Origin: Sesamum alatum
Taxonomy: Eukaryota > Streptophyta > Magnoliopsida > Lamiales > Pedaliaceae
Assembly: GCA_034509735.1 (NCBI GenBank)
Contig: JACGWO010000004.1
Span: forward strand, 19,325,395 to 19,389,394
Reading direction: 5' to 3'
DNA: 64,000 bases
The notes under the pieces were generated by a model. It was not told the origin of the DNA. It searched no databases and was given only the letters and a program-made list of their open reading frames with translations. A program made the translations under genes and the position numbers. Numbering within the stretch: position 1 is the first letter of the stretch; each line of letters starts with the position of its first letter. Positions 1 to 12,267 of the stretch are shown one piece after another.

Positions 1-2306
1 TGGAGAATTTTCGTGAGTTACGGTTTGTGTTTTAGTGATTCCTAATGCCTTGAATTCATCCATGAATCAAGATATTACACACTTAAACACTTGGAACACC
101 ATTTCTACTCCCACTGATCACCTACGTTGTTTAAGACCGAGTCATGCTCCGTATGAGCTCGTCAAAACGAATATTCCAGTTATGCAGTGTTTCAAACCTT
201 GTTTGAATTTCCTAGTGGATTCTATGGCTCCTCTCCATAAATCCTACTACGATGTCCAACATCACGTTCCTCAGGTCATTTGGATTACTATCCAAATTTG
301 ACCGAACATATCCCGATCACTCGTACCTCTTACGACATTCGGGTTCGTTCTTAAGGGGACTTGAAATATGATCAATTTAAGAAATGCGATTCTAAGAAAC
401 GTTAGTATTATTCTGTCGTAAACTTGTACAAATTAGACACCGAGTCTAATTTGTCTCCCACTAGTCCCTTGACGTATGTAGGATCCTTCTACATGCTCAA
501 GGACTTTGTCGGGACACAGGCTTGCCAAACCATGGCTCCTTGTGCGTGACTCCTAGCAAAGTGCCACGTTCCTTACGTTGGCAATTTTGAGTCTACGTCT
601 ACACGGGCTAAGGTAATTGGGCGAAACTTCGATCGATCTTCGTCTAACGAGATTCGATCGTTCCTTTTATCAGAGACCGTCATACTTGGCCTTTACAGGA
701 AACGTTTCATTGAGAATTCAATTCTCAACTTGGATGCTCAAGAGCTCCCACTAAATACACGGCCTTTTCGATCCTATCGAAACAGGTTTAATTTTGCAAC
801 CATTTATGGTTCACCTCCTTAAGTCTAATTCCCAAACCTCCTATGGGACCTTTAGACTTTTGAACCCTCTTATGGTCTTGTGTATTAGTAACCTACAGGT
901 GTCTTATTGGCTCCCTTCCAATAGACTATTTGGCAAGCCTACTCTGTCCAACAAAGAGCTTTCAAACTTTCTTCTTCATAAAAGACTTGTAAATTTAGTC
1001 GATTCGAATCATCTATTTCTAGATTCATCGAACTTTCCAATTTACTTATCTTTTAATAAGAAGAAACGTCCTAGCTGTTGTAGATGCCAAATCTGTAAGT
1101 TGGTCTTGATTAATCCATTTAGATAATTACAATTTTGAGTATCCATAAACCTTTTATGGGATGGTGTTCTAGGAATTCACGTGTAACTACTAGCAAACAT
1201 GAATCAATTTTCAATAATTTTGTTTGATCAAATATGTATGTAATAAAACCTTTGTCCAACAAAGAGACATACTTTTGATCATGCTAGGTTACGTAATTCC
1301 TATATTATCCTAACATGATCACGATTATGGGCCTAACAAGTCTCTAGTCCTTTTCATCAATGGACCTTGCCATTGTTGAATCCTAGAACTGTTCTTGGCT
1401 TTTAAGTCCTTATTCACTTCTGCAAACCAGCCGCAGATTAGTGATAGGAATGGTATCAAATACCAAATAGTGATCATGTCAATGCTCAATATCAAATTTT
1501 ACCTACATTGGAGAGAGGTTTAGAATACTCTCTTTTCCAATGGCCCTCTTTACGACAGTGAATGCTTACGTTCTTAGAATCTATGAACTTGACTGCTTGA
1601 ACCTTTTGCTCTTTCCTTTACCTCCACCTTGTGTCGTAAAGGAACAACACTTGAAGTGCTGCAATAGTTGATGTTTACCTTACCCTTCTTCCTCTTTTAG
1701 CGTCTGGCACCCTTGCCTTTCGCTATGGAGGTTGAAGCCTCTCCTACTAGTACTGACGGCGCAAATTTTGCAATCGTTTCCTCGTACTAGACCAACATAA
1801 TTATCAACCTATGAAGATCTTTTCTAAGCTCATTCATGTTGATAATTAATGGTTTGTAGGAGGGAGGAAGAGACTGAAGGATTATGTCAATGTACGTCTC
1901 TTTTCAAGACTGACGTGGAGGTCTTTTGAGCTTCTCCACTAGGGATTGCATCATCACTCCATGTTCTTTGTACTGACATCCCTTCCGTCATCTTAGCTCC
2001 AAACATGCCTTCGCTGCATTTTACCCCACATGCTGGTCCAGGACCATATAGACATGATGCAAACGAAGCATAGTTTGAGCCAACATCATTATATCCTACT
2101 TGCCGGTGGTTATCCTTCAACTTTGGAACGCCAAGCGTTACCTCAGTTGTCGACCCCTCCGGCAAGGGCTGAGGAATGTCCTCATTCCGGTATGTGAGTT
2201 AAGGTTCTGGAAATCTAAGACCATCTTAAGATTTCGCAGTCAATTCGTGTAATTGGTTCCCTTTTAATGAGCCTCTTAGTGATGTGTTTGGTGGATTCTT
2301 AGACAT
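1..2306 (-). pseudogene. copia gag-pol remnant of element C
   Basis: The minus strand carries decayed gag and integrase coding sequence. The gag start is at 2304-2306, where the rc reads ATG followed by codons matching the start of the intact gag at 34621. The stretch near 1980-2000 matches the gag segment that reads MTEGSSVQ in the better copies. The stretch at 440-530 matches the post-integrase segment (SPAYVKRLVGDKLES) but is frameshifted. No frame stays open for more than about 110 codons, so nothing here can encode a working protein. The first 400 bases should correspond to the linker between integrase and RT but are too diverged to align confidently by eye. Confidence 0.7.
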
Positions 2307-4209
2307 TCACAAATATATAAAACAGAAAATAATAAGCAGAATGAAGTAATATTTTGGTTAAGTCTCGGTCTTTAGTCCTTAACCTCTCCCACTATTTCTA
2401 CGAAAACACGGCACTCTCAAACGTTGTTTTCGGGAAATCCTTTCCTAGTGGGCTCGGGATCCACAGCGATCTCCCCCATACCCCGCTTTTACGATTCGCA
2501 TGGGAAAAAAACCTGTGGGAGGTATTCCATACCATTCTCGTTCCACGAGATTCCCAAGATAATTGCCTCATCCTTTCACGTGATCCCGAGGACTCCAAGC
2601 GAATCATGTTATTCGGGCGTTAGACCCGACCCAATCAACCGATTCATAGACTCACTGCTACCTCCACGACTCGTGAGACAGGTAACAGCAGTCTACTCAT
2701 CGTTCATGACAAAGTGCAGCTTCTTTTAAGCACGATAGTCGTGCCACGACTCGTGAGACCACGCTATCGACTTAAAAGATCTTCCTCACTTTTGCCATGG
2801 ATGGAAGGCTTGGACAGACTCCCAGAGTCCTAGTCCATTTATTAAGGGTCTATATTTAACTTGGTTCAACCAAGTGAGAGTTTTGATAGAACGAGACCTC
2901 ATCACATATATTAAGTATTTCATTGGATGCGTTATGTCAGAAATATTCTAAGCGTGAATGTAACCATACATAAAGCATATAGAATAATCATAAGCATATA
3001 ATACGCATCGCATGCAAAATAAAGCCTAGCACGCCCCTGTAGGATGATCACAAGCCCAAACCTATGCGACCCACTGAGCCCGCAGTGGATCTATGGTCAA
3101 TCTAAGGGTAGGCCCTACACTATTACAAGATTTAATAACCCATTACATGCAATGGGCCTTGTAAGTCCTCTTTATCTTCTTGGGCTCTCCATCGTGGGCC
3201 TACACCGGGCTTCTTCTCCATGGATAATCTGTGGGCCATCTGATGGCAACCTCCATGGGCCTCCAACACCATGGGCTTGTCTTCTCTTGCAGCCGTTATT
3301 TACAAAAAGAAATAAAACCTCACCACTAATTCTACTCTCATTACATCATAAAATAAGAAACCCCAATTAAACATTTGGGGGGAGTACATGAGGAGGGAGA
3401 GAGAAAGCCTTATTATTCCAAGGCACTAGAAGAGAGACAGAGAGGAGAATAAAGAGGCACACAGGCCACAACCCAACAAATAAATGTAAATAAACCATAC
3501 ATGCGGTCTAGGGGATTTGTGATCATCCTTTGTCAAATCAATTAACACAAATAGCACAAATACATATCCCACGTAAAATATGCTATACCAACATCCATGA
3601 TAATCCACACCATAAAATAAATGCAGAAACTACATGTAAAATATCCACACCAAACATTGGATAATAGTGCAACCTATGCACAACGATTTTTGTTGGAAAA
3701 ACCTTTTCCATAATTAATAAGGCAATATTAATTCTATGAAATATAAAATCTCAACCAAAATTAAAATGCCCCAAGTTAATAAATTCAGAAAAATTCCCAG
3801 AATTATACAGAAAAATCAAATTTTCTGAAACACAAAAATCAACAATTCAAGAATATGCCCATTTATTCAAGAATTCCAAAATCCAACATTCGTGCAATAT
3901 TAATACATGTTAAGATCTACTCATGCTCAAACCATAAAATAACCATGATGTCCAACATCATAAAACGCAGAAATTATTGAGAAATTTCACATATGAATTT
4001 TGATCATTGGTGCAACCATTGCAAAAATTAAATCTTGTTAGGAAACCCTTTCCTCATCAACCAAGCAATATTTATTTTAGGAAATTCCAAATCTCAAAAA
4101 ATAAATATTCTAAGTCAACGGGTTCAGAATAATGCAGAAAATATTATAAAAATAATTCAGTAAAAATGATTTTGAAAAAACGAGCCAAAAAACGGGAGAG
4201 AAACGGAAA

Positions 4210-4365
4210 ACGGCACAGCCGGCCGGCCAGGCGCGCGCGCGCGCCCAGGCGCCTCTTCCTGCGCGCACAGCGCGCGCGCCCAGCGCAGACGGCCGCGCCT
4301 GGGCGCGCGCCTGCAGCTTGCGCTTGCGCGCGCGCGGCCAGCGTGCTGCTGCTGCCGGTTCGCCG
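4210..4365 (-). repeat. CpG-rich block in the leader of element C
   Basis: An island of GC and CpG dinucleotides (runs such as gcgcgcgcgcgcgccc) inside very AT-rich surroundings, at the same position as the longer blocks of elements A and B. Overlapping open frames on both strands come from the base composition and are not genes. Confidence 0.75.
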
Positions 4366-4590
4366 TTTTTCACTCCTTTTCGACTTTTCATGCAATTTTT
4401 CTGAACCACAAGATAAATTAAACCCTAGAACATGTATATACATATTCAAGAAAACCAAGATCCAAAATCCCATGAAAAATTAAACGCCAATAAATATCTA
4501 CGATCAACATGCTATAAACGTAAATTAAAACACGTTTATCATGCTTAAACGCACATAGCACATAGAATTCTAGGCCTATACACCGAACCG

Positions 4591-4603
4591 GACTCTGATA
4601 CCA
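4591..4603 (-). other. primer-binding site of element C (initiator Met-tRNA)
   Basis: Read on the minus strand this is TGGTATCAGAGTC. The first 11 bases match the complement of the 3' end of plant initiator Met-tRNA, the usual copia primer. It lies one base from the LTR end, as in elements A and B. Confidence 0.85.
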
Positions 4604-4604
4604 C

Positions 4605-6929
4605 TGAAAGAATGTGTGGATCGTCCCGGGAGATTAACGCGAATCGCGGAAGCGCGAAATAGTGCGTAATAAAAATTACAAAGCATAATTAAATGGAATT
4701 TAAACTATGCATAATATACATAAACGAATCAAGGGGTGTGCCCTTGATTCTCCCGGGCGTTTGGTGTATCTCATGTTCAATAAAACACAACATGGAGGCC
4801 ATAGAATTGAAATCGAAAAACGAAATTAAAGAACCTACCCGGTTGTAGTTTTGTCTTCGTTCGGCTACATGCATTGTTCCCCGTTTTGCACCAAGATCTC
4901 AAGAAGAGACCCTCTAAATCATCTCACTCGTTCCACCGGAAAGCAAACAACCCTTGTGCTAGCAAGAAATTATTTGAGAAGAAGAGACATCGATACACGC
5001 TATGAATTAACGCAACCAATGTCTCTTATGTTCTTAACTTGAATAAATCAAGAAGAACAAAGTAATATTCTTGGAGAGTGAAAAATAGGGGTGGACGAAA
5101 AAATTTGAGGCAGAATTGAGAGATGAGAGTTGTAGAGAATACTGGGTGTAAGTGTGTGTTTTTTTAAGTATTTATAGAAGATGGAATTCCTATTCCTTCT
5201 CAAACTCTTCCAAAGAGACACGCTTTGACTAGGATTTTGACCTAGTCAAATCCTAGTCAAATTAGGCTTTGATTAAGTCAAATTAATCATAGCCCTTCAT
5301 CTCATCATTCTCTAGATCAAATCTTGTCCATCCATTTTGATGGGCTTTATGGAATGGGCCTATTTAATTCTAAATTAAATATTCCCATGGACTTTATATT
5401 AAATCATATTTAATATACTAAGCCCATTAATTAATTAATGGAAAGGACTTTATTTAATTCCAAATTAAATAATCCATGGACTTTATATTAAATCCTATTT
5501 AATACCAAGCCCATTAATTAATTCCATAGAATGGGATTATTTAATTCTAAATTAAATAGTCCCATGGACTTTATATTAAAATCCTATTTAATATACTAAG
5601 CCCATTAATTAATTAATGGAATGGACTTTATTTAATTCCAAATTAAATAGTCCATGGACTTTATATTAAATCCTATTTAATACCAAGCCCATTAATTAAT
5701 TAATTCACCCTTTTAATCTAATTAAAAGGAAAGCCCATGCTTTGTAAAATTCATAAATCTAATTTATGAACTCAAGCCCGATTATTCCAAATAATTCATC
5801 GAAGCTTGAATCTCCAAGAAGTATAATTTAATTCCATTAAATTAAACCTTCTCCCGGAATTAATTCCAAATTAATTCCCTTTCATTTGGTGTAGCGGGTG
5901 TGACTCTTTAGGTTCACCTTTCAGCTAGACTTGGACCTACTTCTTGTTATTTCATAACCAAAGTAGTCCGTTAGCATGGGTGGCCATCTAGCAACGGTCC
6001 ATGGCACTAGAGACTAGGTGAATTTATGGTGTGAACATTTAGGCTCCGAGTTATACGCAGGTGCGGTCCTACCGACGCTCGATACGTACGGGTACGGTCC
6101 TACTGTCGCCTGTCTCCCGGCCTTTAGTCTAGGGGTCGGTTCCCATCGTTGACTAGGCAACTATGCATAATGCTCGAGATAGGTTTAACTCGACGTAGGA
6201 AATCCTTTCCCACTACATCAAGTGCTATGGCCATAGACTTTGTGAGTCTAAACCATCTCCGAGCGCATAGGAGATCTTGCTGTCATATCCTTTGACAGGG
6301 GACAGATCCTATCTTGGAATACACCGTTCTTACATACTCCGACTGCACTGGATGAGGCTTATGATGACCATGTAATATAATCGGTCAAATTTCACCAGAT
6401 CCAAGATACAACCTTAGTATGTAGGGGACTGCCGTGATCCTCAAGTCCGAGGACTAATCCCGTACTATCGGAACCGGGAATACGAGTCATACCGACCAAG
6501 CCCGAGTAGCTTCCATATGACGATTCCCGCGAGTCACCTCAGTCGACCGCTCCCGAGCAGGCCGACCCACTAACACTGCTTAGACGATCCTCGTCACCCG
6601 TCGATGAAACACGACAGCAGATGCTTAGTGCAAGTCTCAAATGGATTCTCGATACCCTGTCTCGAGATTCCTTTGACTTGGAGTATTTCAGACTGATTCG
6701 CCGAAACTGATTTCATGAACCTACCTCCGAGCGTAGTTCCAATTTCCCGAAATGTTATTTCAGTCTGTGGGCGTTTGTTGTGACATCATAACGATGCAAG
6801 CAGTAAGTACAACAAACTCATGCCTATGAACCCTTACTACATTTATTAACATAATATTACTTGTTCACAGATTGACGAATGGTTCTCAGAACAGCCAATA
6901 CATTGACTTTCTGGTCACCTATTCTAACA
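4605..6929 (-). mobile_element. 5' LTR of element C
   Basis: A 2325-bp LTR bounded by TG...CA. It is longer than the other copies because of an AT-rich tandem array in U3 (about 5363-5705). A TATA-like motif (rc TATAAATA, 5169-5176) sits where the family's promoter lies. Only one LTR of this element is in the window. Confidence 0.85.
5363..5705. repeat. AT-rich tandem array inside the LTR (about 89 bp x 4)
   Basis: The motif tttaattc(t/c)aaattaaat starts at about 5363, 5452, 5540 and 5630. Copies 1 and 3 share variants (ttctaaatt, atatactaagccc) and copies 2 and 4 share others (ttccaaatt, taccaagccc). The array is therefore a dimer of a 178-bp unit that was duplicated again. Confidence 0.85.
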
Positions 6930-6934
6930 CATCC

Positions 6935-9440
6935 AAATAGATATGCATTAGAAAAAAGAAACAAAAGAAGAACAAACAAAATAACGAAAATCATTCAAAA
7001 ACAAAAGTCCCAAAATAGAACCACACAATGAACCAATCATACTCCTTGTCCCCACTAAATTCTGAAAATCAGCAAACGGCATAAATGTTGGAGCTAGAAA
7101 ATTTTGAGGAATAACATCATCCACCACATGCACAATCGTCATTGTTGCACTAAGGATCCATTGATATTTGTACTCTCCTACTCGGTACCTATCATCTACT
7201 CCCACAACTCTTCCTTTGTTATAATATAGCACTCCAATACTTCCAGAGAATTGCTACAAAAATTAATGTCATTGTGAAACAACGTCATCATTACTCGAGT
7301 CCCCTATACAAAAAACACATACAAAAAAATTATAATTCACCAAAACACAACGAATGGATAAAGAAAAAATCACATAACAACAAATATACCTACCCATCCA
7401 CCTAAAAATCCTTTGATACCTCTTATCAACACTATGTCAGTACAAGATAACAACTTCTCATCAACACAACTTTTTACACTCCAACTCCGAAATGACGGAG
7501 TAACGATATTCGCAAAAATGAGACCTGAATACTTGGCCATCGAAACCTTTCCAATCAAAAAAATAACTTTATTTACTCTAAATCCAATCTACTATTTCAT
7601 CGTGCAAATCAAGACAATACACGTATAGATAAACATAATAAAAATAAAAAAACACAAGTCACCGTAGTAATAAAATATTGAAACAAAAACATGATTTCAC
7701 AGACACCCAACATGAGTGAAACATTGTTGGCCTTGTCCCCCACAAAATTCATCAGCAGAATAAGCGCTGAACAAGTGATGACAATCATGATACGCGCACC
7801 ACCCATATATATAGAATGACACCAATAAGACCAATGGATACAGGCCCGACTACCACACCACTAATTTTAGCAACCTGCTGGACGTCCACACTACATTAGA
7901 TTTTTATATAATATATTATTCTCTAATCACACACAGTAATAAAATAAGTTTGACATCAATAACGATGCTCTGTCTTTTTTTGTTCTTCTCCTGACTTCTG
8001 TAAGCATAGATCTTCCTTGCTATTTTCATGTGATGATCAATGATTTTCCTGCTTCTTCCTGTTCATAAATGGTTATTACGCTTCTTCCATTGTCGCAATT
8101 GATTTTCCATTACGGACCGTGAAAAAGTATACTAAAGAAACACCAACAGGACACAACACTGAACTTCGATGCAACTAAGAAATAATTAATATATATATAG
8201 TAACTAATAAAAAAACTAATACATAAATAAGTAACAAACACCACAAAGTTGGGGCTCGTTACAACCATGATAACGGTACATTTTGCTTGATTTGAAGTCT
8301 GATCATTAAGGAGCTACTTTTTTTATTTTTATTTTTGGAACGTTGTTTTCGTATTCACCAAAATGGGTTGATGGAGAAATATAAGCGATACATCGGTTAT
8401 ACTTGATGTTCGTTGTTCTTTTTCGACATGCAAAAATAAAACAGTTTGACGCGAAATGTGGTGGTGGCTATTTTTATGCAAGGACAACAATTTTTCAGCG
8501 TCTTCAATTCATAAATCAGTATTCCGCTTCTTCTGCCACATGATTGACTTTGGCTAGGGACTGTCGGAAAAGTGTACCGATAACCATATCCAGATAGGAT
8601 ACTCAATGGATATATAAACAACATATCATTTTGCCATTGGTCAGGCATTATAAAAGTACACCTAAAAGACCGCAAGCATACCCACAATAAATGACCATTT
8701 TTATCCCGAGCATACATCATTCTAAAATATTGCACCATCTTATTTAAGAATTTACAGAACCCCACAAAAGACTAAACAGACCCAATGTAATCTAAAAAAA
8801 TATACAATAAATAAAATAATAAAATATTAACTGAAAATTTTAGAGCCACTACTTTTTTTTTAGACGTGATCTAGATCTGCATTGGAATGGGTTAATGCAA
8901 TAACATAAGTAACACAGTGGTTATACTTCATGTTTATTGCTATCTTTTCAATTTGTCCGAAGCATGTGTTGTCTTATGGCATTTGCTATTGACGTCGTGG
9001 GTGTTTGTTTTACAATTTTTTCATAAGCAAGACAGTAGTCATACTTGATGTTTGTGGTTCTGTTTTTAATCCGTCTAGAGCATGTGTTGTGTTCATAGAG
9101 TTTGTTGTTGACGCCGCGGGTTTTTGTTTTTATAATTATTCATTTGGGTAAACCATACCCCTATGGTTTCTCCAAATATGACAAACTCTCGATTTTTTTG
9201 GGAAATGAAAAATCAATCATAAGCAGGGCATCCAGAGAAAACCCAACAACAAATTTCGAATGACATAAAAATCATCAATATACCGTTAAAAATAAGAAAA
9301 CATAACCAATAATTTTTTTTGCTATTACTAAATAATAATATACAAGTCTTCACCACTACCATCAAAATAAAACAGCATAAACCAAACAAGAAATCCAGCG
9401 TCACTCGTGACACCAAAATCAAAAATTGATAGACTCAACA
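6935..9440 (-). repeat. unidentified AC-rich repetitive sequence, left half, with RPA1-like traces
   Basis: There is no intact gene here. On the minus strand, 7558-7370 then 7232-6948 read in an order like the first OB-folds of plant RPA1-like or Helitron-linked proteins: a segment with SFRSWSVKSC and LSCTDIVLI, then GRVVGVDDRYRV, TMTIVHVVDDVIP and FMPFADFQNLVG. A second diverged copy lies upstream (about 7760-7720, NFVGDKANNVSLM). An rc motif encoding FRxxFxMxDQW at about 8640-8680 recurs at about 46080-46140, linking this block to the one right of the nest. The RPA1-like call is a by-eye resemblance only. Confidence 0.35.
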
Positions 9441-9831
9441 CATCATGTTAGAATGGGTGATAAGAAGGCCAATCGGATTGGAGCTTTTGGAAAGTATTTA
9501 GCAATTTCTTTCCTAATGTAATATTGAATTATCAATAAAAGGTATATTTTATGGCACTGTTTTGTTGTTTTAACTTCTTATGTAAATTGCTTTATTTCTT
9601 TACATCACAACAAAGCACAGACCGAATTAACATTCAACGTAGTTGGGTTGCAACAGCTATGAAACCAACTATTGGAGGTTGCGTCTGAAATGTTCCCAGT
9701 CGAGAACCTCGAGACTGAGCATTGAGTGTTCTATTGAGACTTGCACTAAGTATTGCATTCATTAGACAGTGTCATGTTTCATCGACGATAGATGTTGGAC
9801 GTCTATGAAATTTTAGTTGATGGTTGACAGG

Positions 9832-10456
9832 TGAAAGAATCCTACGTCCCGAGAACGCGGCGGGAGCGTAAAATGACCATCTCAAAGACACGGTCACCTC
9901 TCGCCAGATCTAAGATACAGCCTTCATATGCTTGCGACTGCCATGATTCCTCAAGTCCTAGGACTAATCCCGTATTACCGGAACCAGAAATACCAGTCAT
10001 ATTGTCCAAGGCTTCCATAGGACGAATTCTGCTAGTCAGTTCAGTCAGTCGACTACCTTGCCAACTAACCCACTAAAATTGCATAGACGACTACGTCTAA
10101 CACCGATTTAAACTCGACACTCACCCAGTAAATGCAATGCATAGTGCAAATCTCTGTAAGACACTCGAAGCCCAGTCTCGAGATCCACGACTTGGAACAT
10201 TTCAGACCGACCTTGAGGAGTTGGTTTCATAACCTCTGTCCTATATGTAGCTCAACTTAATGGGTTTGACCATTCGGTCATTGGGCATTTGATGTGACAT
10301 TGAAACACCAATCAATGTGAGTAGTAAGCACAACAAACACATTTTGCCAATGATGAATACTTACTTTATCCATCAATATAATTTTACTTTGATAAAGATC
10401 GACGAATAGTTCCCGAAACAACCAATCTAATTGAGTTTCTGGTCACCTATTCTACA
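9832..10456 (-). mobile_element. internally deleted solo LTR, opposite orientation
   Basis: It begins TGAAAGAATCC (rc of the family's LTR end) and finishes ...CACCTATTCTACA (rc of the LTR start, one base lost). It is only 625 bp because the sequence jumps within about 40 bases from the U5 end to the middle of the LTR. The flanks are acagg (9827-9831) and atagg (10457-10461), a one-mismatch 5-bp duplication. Removing it restores a continuous plus-strand LTR. Confidence 0.75.
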
Positions 10457-12267
10457 ATAGGTTATCAAGCCGACTGGACTGACTCGCGGGGAATCATCAT
10501 ATGGAATCCTTTAAGCTTAGTCGGTATGACTGGTATTCCTTGGTTCCGATAGTACGAGATTAGTCCTCAAACTTAAGGCATCATGACAGTCGCAGACATG
10601 TGATGGTTGTATCTTTGGTCTGGCAAGAGATGACTATGTCTTTGATGTCGTCATTATAAACCATGTTAATGCAGTCAGAACATGTAGTGAGGACGATGGA
10701 TTCCAATATAGGATCCATCACCTATCAGTATGTGGCAGTCGAGTCTCCTATGAGCTCAGAGATGGTTCAAACTCTTTAAGTCTATGACTACAATGATTGG
10801 TCGAGTAGGGAATGATTTTCTATATCGATCAATAGAGTAAACACATATCAAGTATTAAGCATAGTTGTCTAGTCATGGATCGGAACCGATGCCCAATTCC
10901 ATGCCCACTATTGATGGAAGGACCGTACCTATATGAAATTCGGGAGCCTAAATGTGTTAGAATAGGTGACTAGAAAACCAGTTAGATTGGTCTTTATGTA
11001 ATCTATTTGACAACCCGATGTAATGTAATATTATGTACCGAATAAGATGAGTATTCATTACCCTGACATTATCTTTGTTGTGCTCATTTCATTATGTTTA
11101 TATTTGGTTACATATATTACAATAAAGCCCACAAACTACATAGACATCTCATGCAGTTGGGCCACGCATTGGATGGTGGTTATGAAAACTGATAAAGGGT
11201 TGGGGTCTGGAACGTTCCAATTCGACGACCCCGAGACAGGGCATCGAGCATCCTATTGAGACTTGCGCTCTATATCATATTCATTAGATAGGTGTCGCGT
11301 TTTATCGGTGACAGACCTGGGACGTCTATATGATCTTGTAGGTTGGTCGACTGGGATCGACCGACTGAATTGACTCGTAGGGAATTATCATATGGGAGCC
11401 TTGGAGGCTTGGTGGGTATGACTAGAGTTCCCCAGTTCCGATAGTATTGGAGTAGTCTTCGGACTTGAGGAACCACGTCATTCACGTGGACTCAATAGTT
11501 GTATCTTGGATCTGATGAGAGGTGATCATGTCACGTACATGTTCATTATAAGGCTCGCTCAATATAGTCAGTGTTGAAATAGGTAACCAAAAAGTCAATG
11601 AGGTTGGCTGTTTTGGGAACCATTCGCCAATCTTTGTTCATAAGTAAGATTATGCCGATAAATATAGTAAGGATTCAACAATGGAAACAATGAGTTTGTT
11701 GTGCTTACTGCTAGCGTTGAACAGGGTTCAATGTCACAACAAACGGCCACAGACCGAACATGTCAATCCAAGAAGTTGGACTACACATAGGTTGGCGGTC
11801 ATGGAACCAACTTCTATGGATCAATCTTAAAAACTCCAAGTCGAGGACCTCGAGATTGGGTATCGAGGGTCCGAGAGAGACTTGCACTAAGGATCGCAAG
11901 CGAGTTTCATCGGTGAGAGATGTAGGTCGTCCATGCGATCTTAGTGGGTTGGTTAGCAGGCAGTCGGTTGTCTGAGGTAACTTGCGGCCGTCATATGGCA
12001 ACCACACAAGCTTGGTCGGTATGACTAGGTATTCCCGGTTCTGATAGTATGGGATTAGTCCACAGACTTGAGGAGTCACGGTAGTTGCTTACATACGAAG
12101 GTTGTATTTAGGATCTGGTGAGCAGTGATTGTATCGTGAGGTATGCTCATCATAAGTCTTGTCCAATGTAGTTGAAGTATGTAGTGAGGACGGTGGATTC
12201 CACAACAGAATCTGTCCCATATCAAAGATTATAGCAGCGAGATCTCCTATGCGCTCTAAGATGGTTT

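Larger units (their letters stand above)
2307..4604 (-). other. untranslated leader of element C (between PBS and gag)
   Basis: About 2.3 kb separates the LTR from the gag start. It aligns in order with the leaders of element B (34622-36806) and element A (17490-19749): the CACGAC/TCGTGAGAC inverted motifs, the segment ending in GACCCACTGAGCC, and then the AT-rich part. No conserved reading frame is visible. A leader this long is unusual for copia elements. Confidence 0.7.
1..6929 (-). mobile_element. Ty1/copia LTR retrotransposon (element C), truncated by window edge
   Basis: Minus-strand copy of the same long-LTR copia family as the elements at 15520-25112 and 28713-38788. From right to left it has a 5' LTR (4605-6929), a primer-binding site, a 2.3-kb leader with a GC-rich block, and gag-pol remnants that run off the left edge. 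The LTR termini match the family (TGTTAGAATAGG / ...TTTCA on the minus strand). The candidate right-hand target duplication is catcc (6930-6934); its partner lies outside the window. It has many indels and stops relative to the other two copies, so it is an old insertion. Confidence 0.85.
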
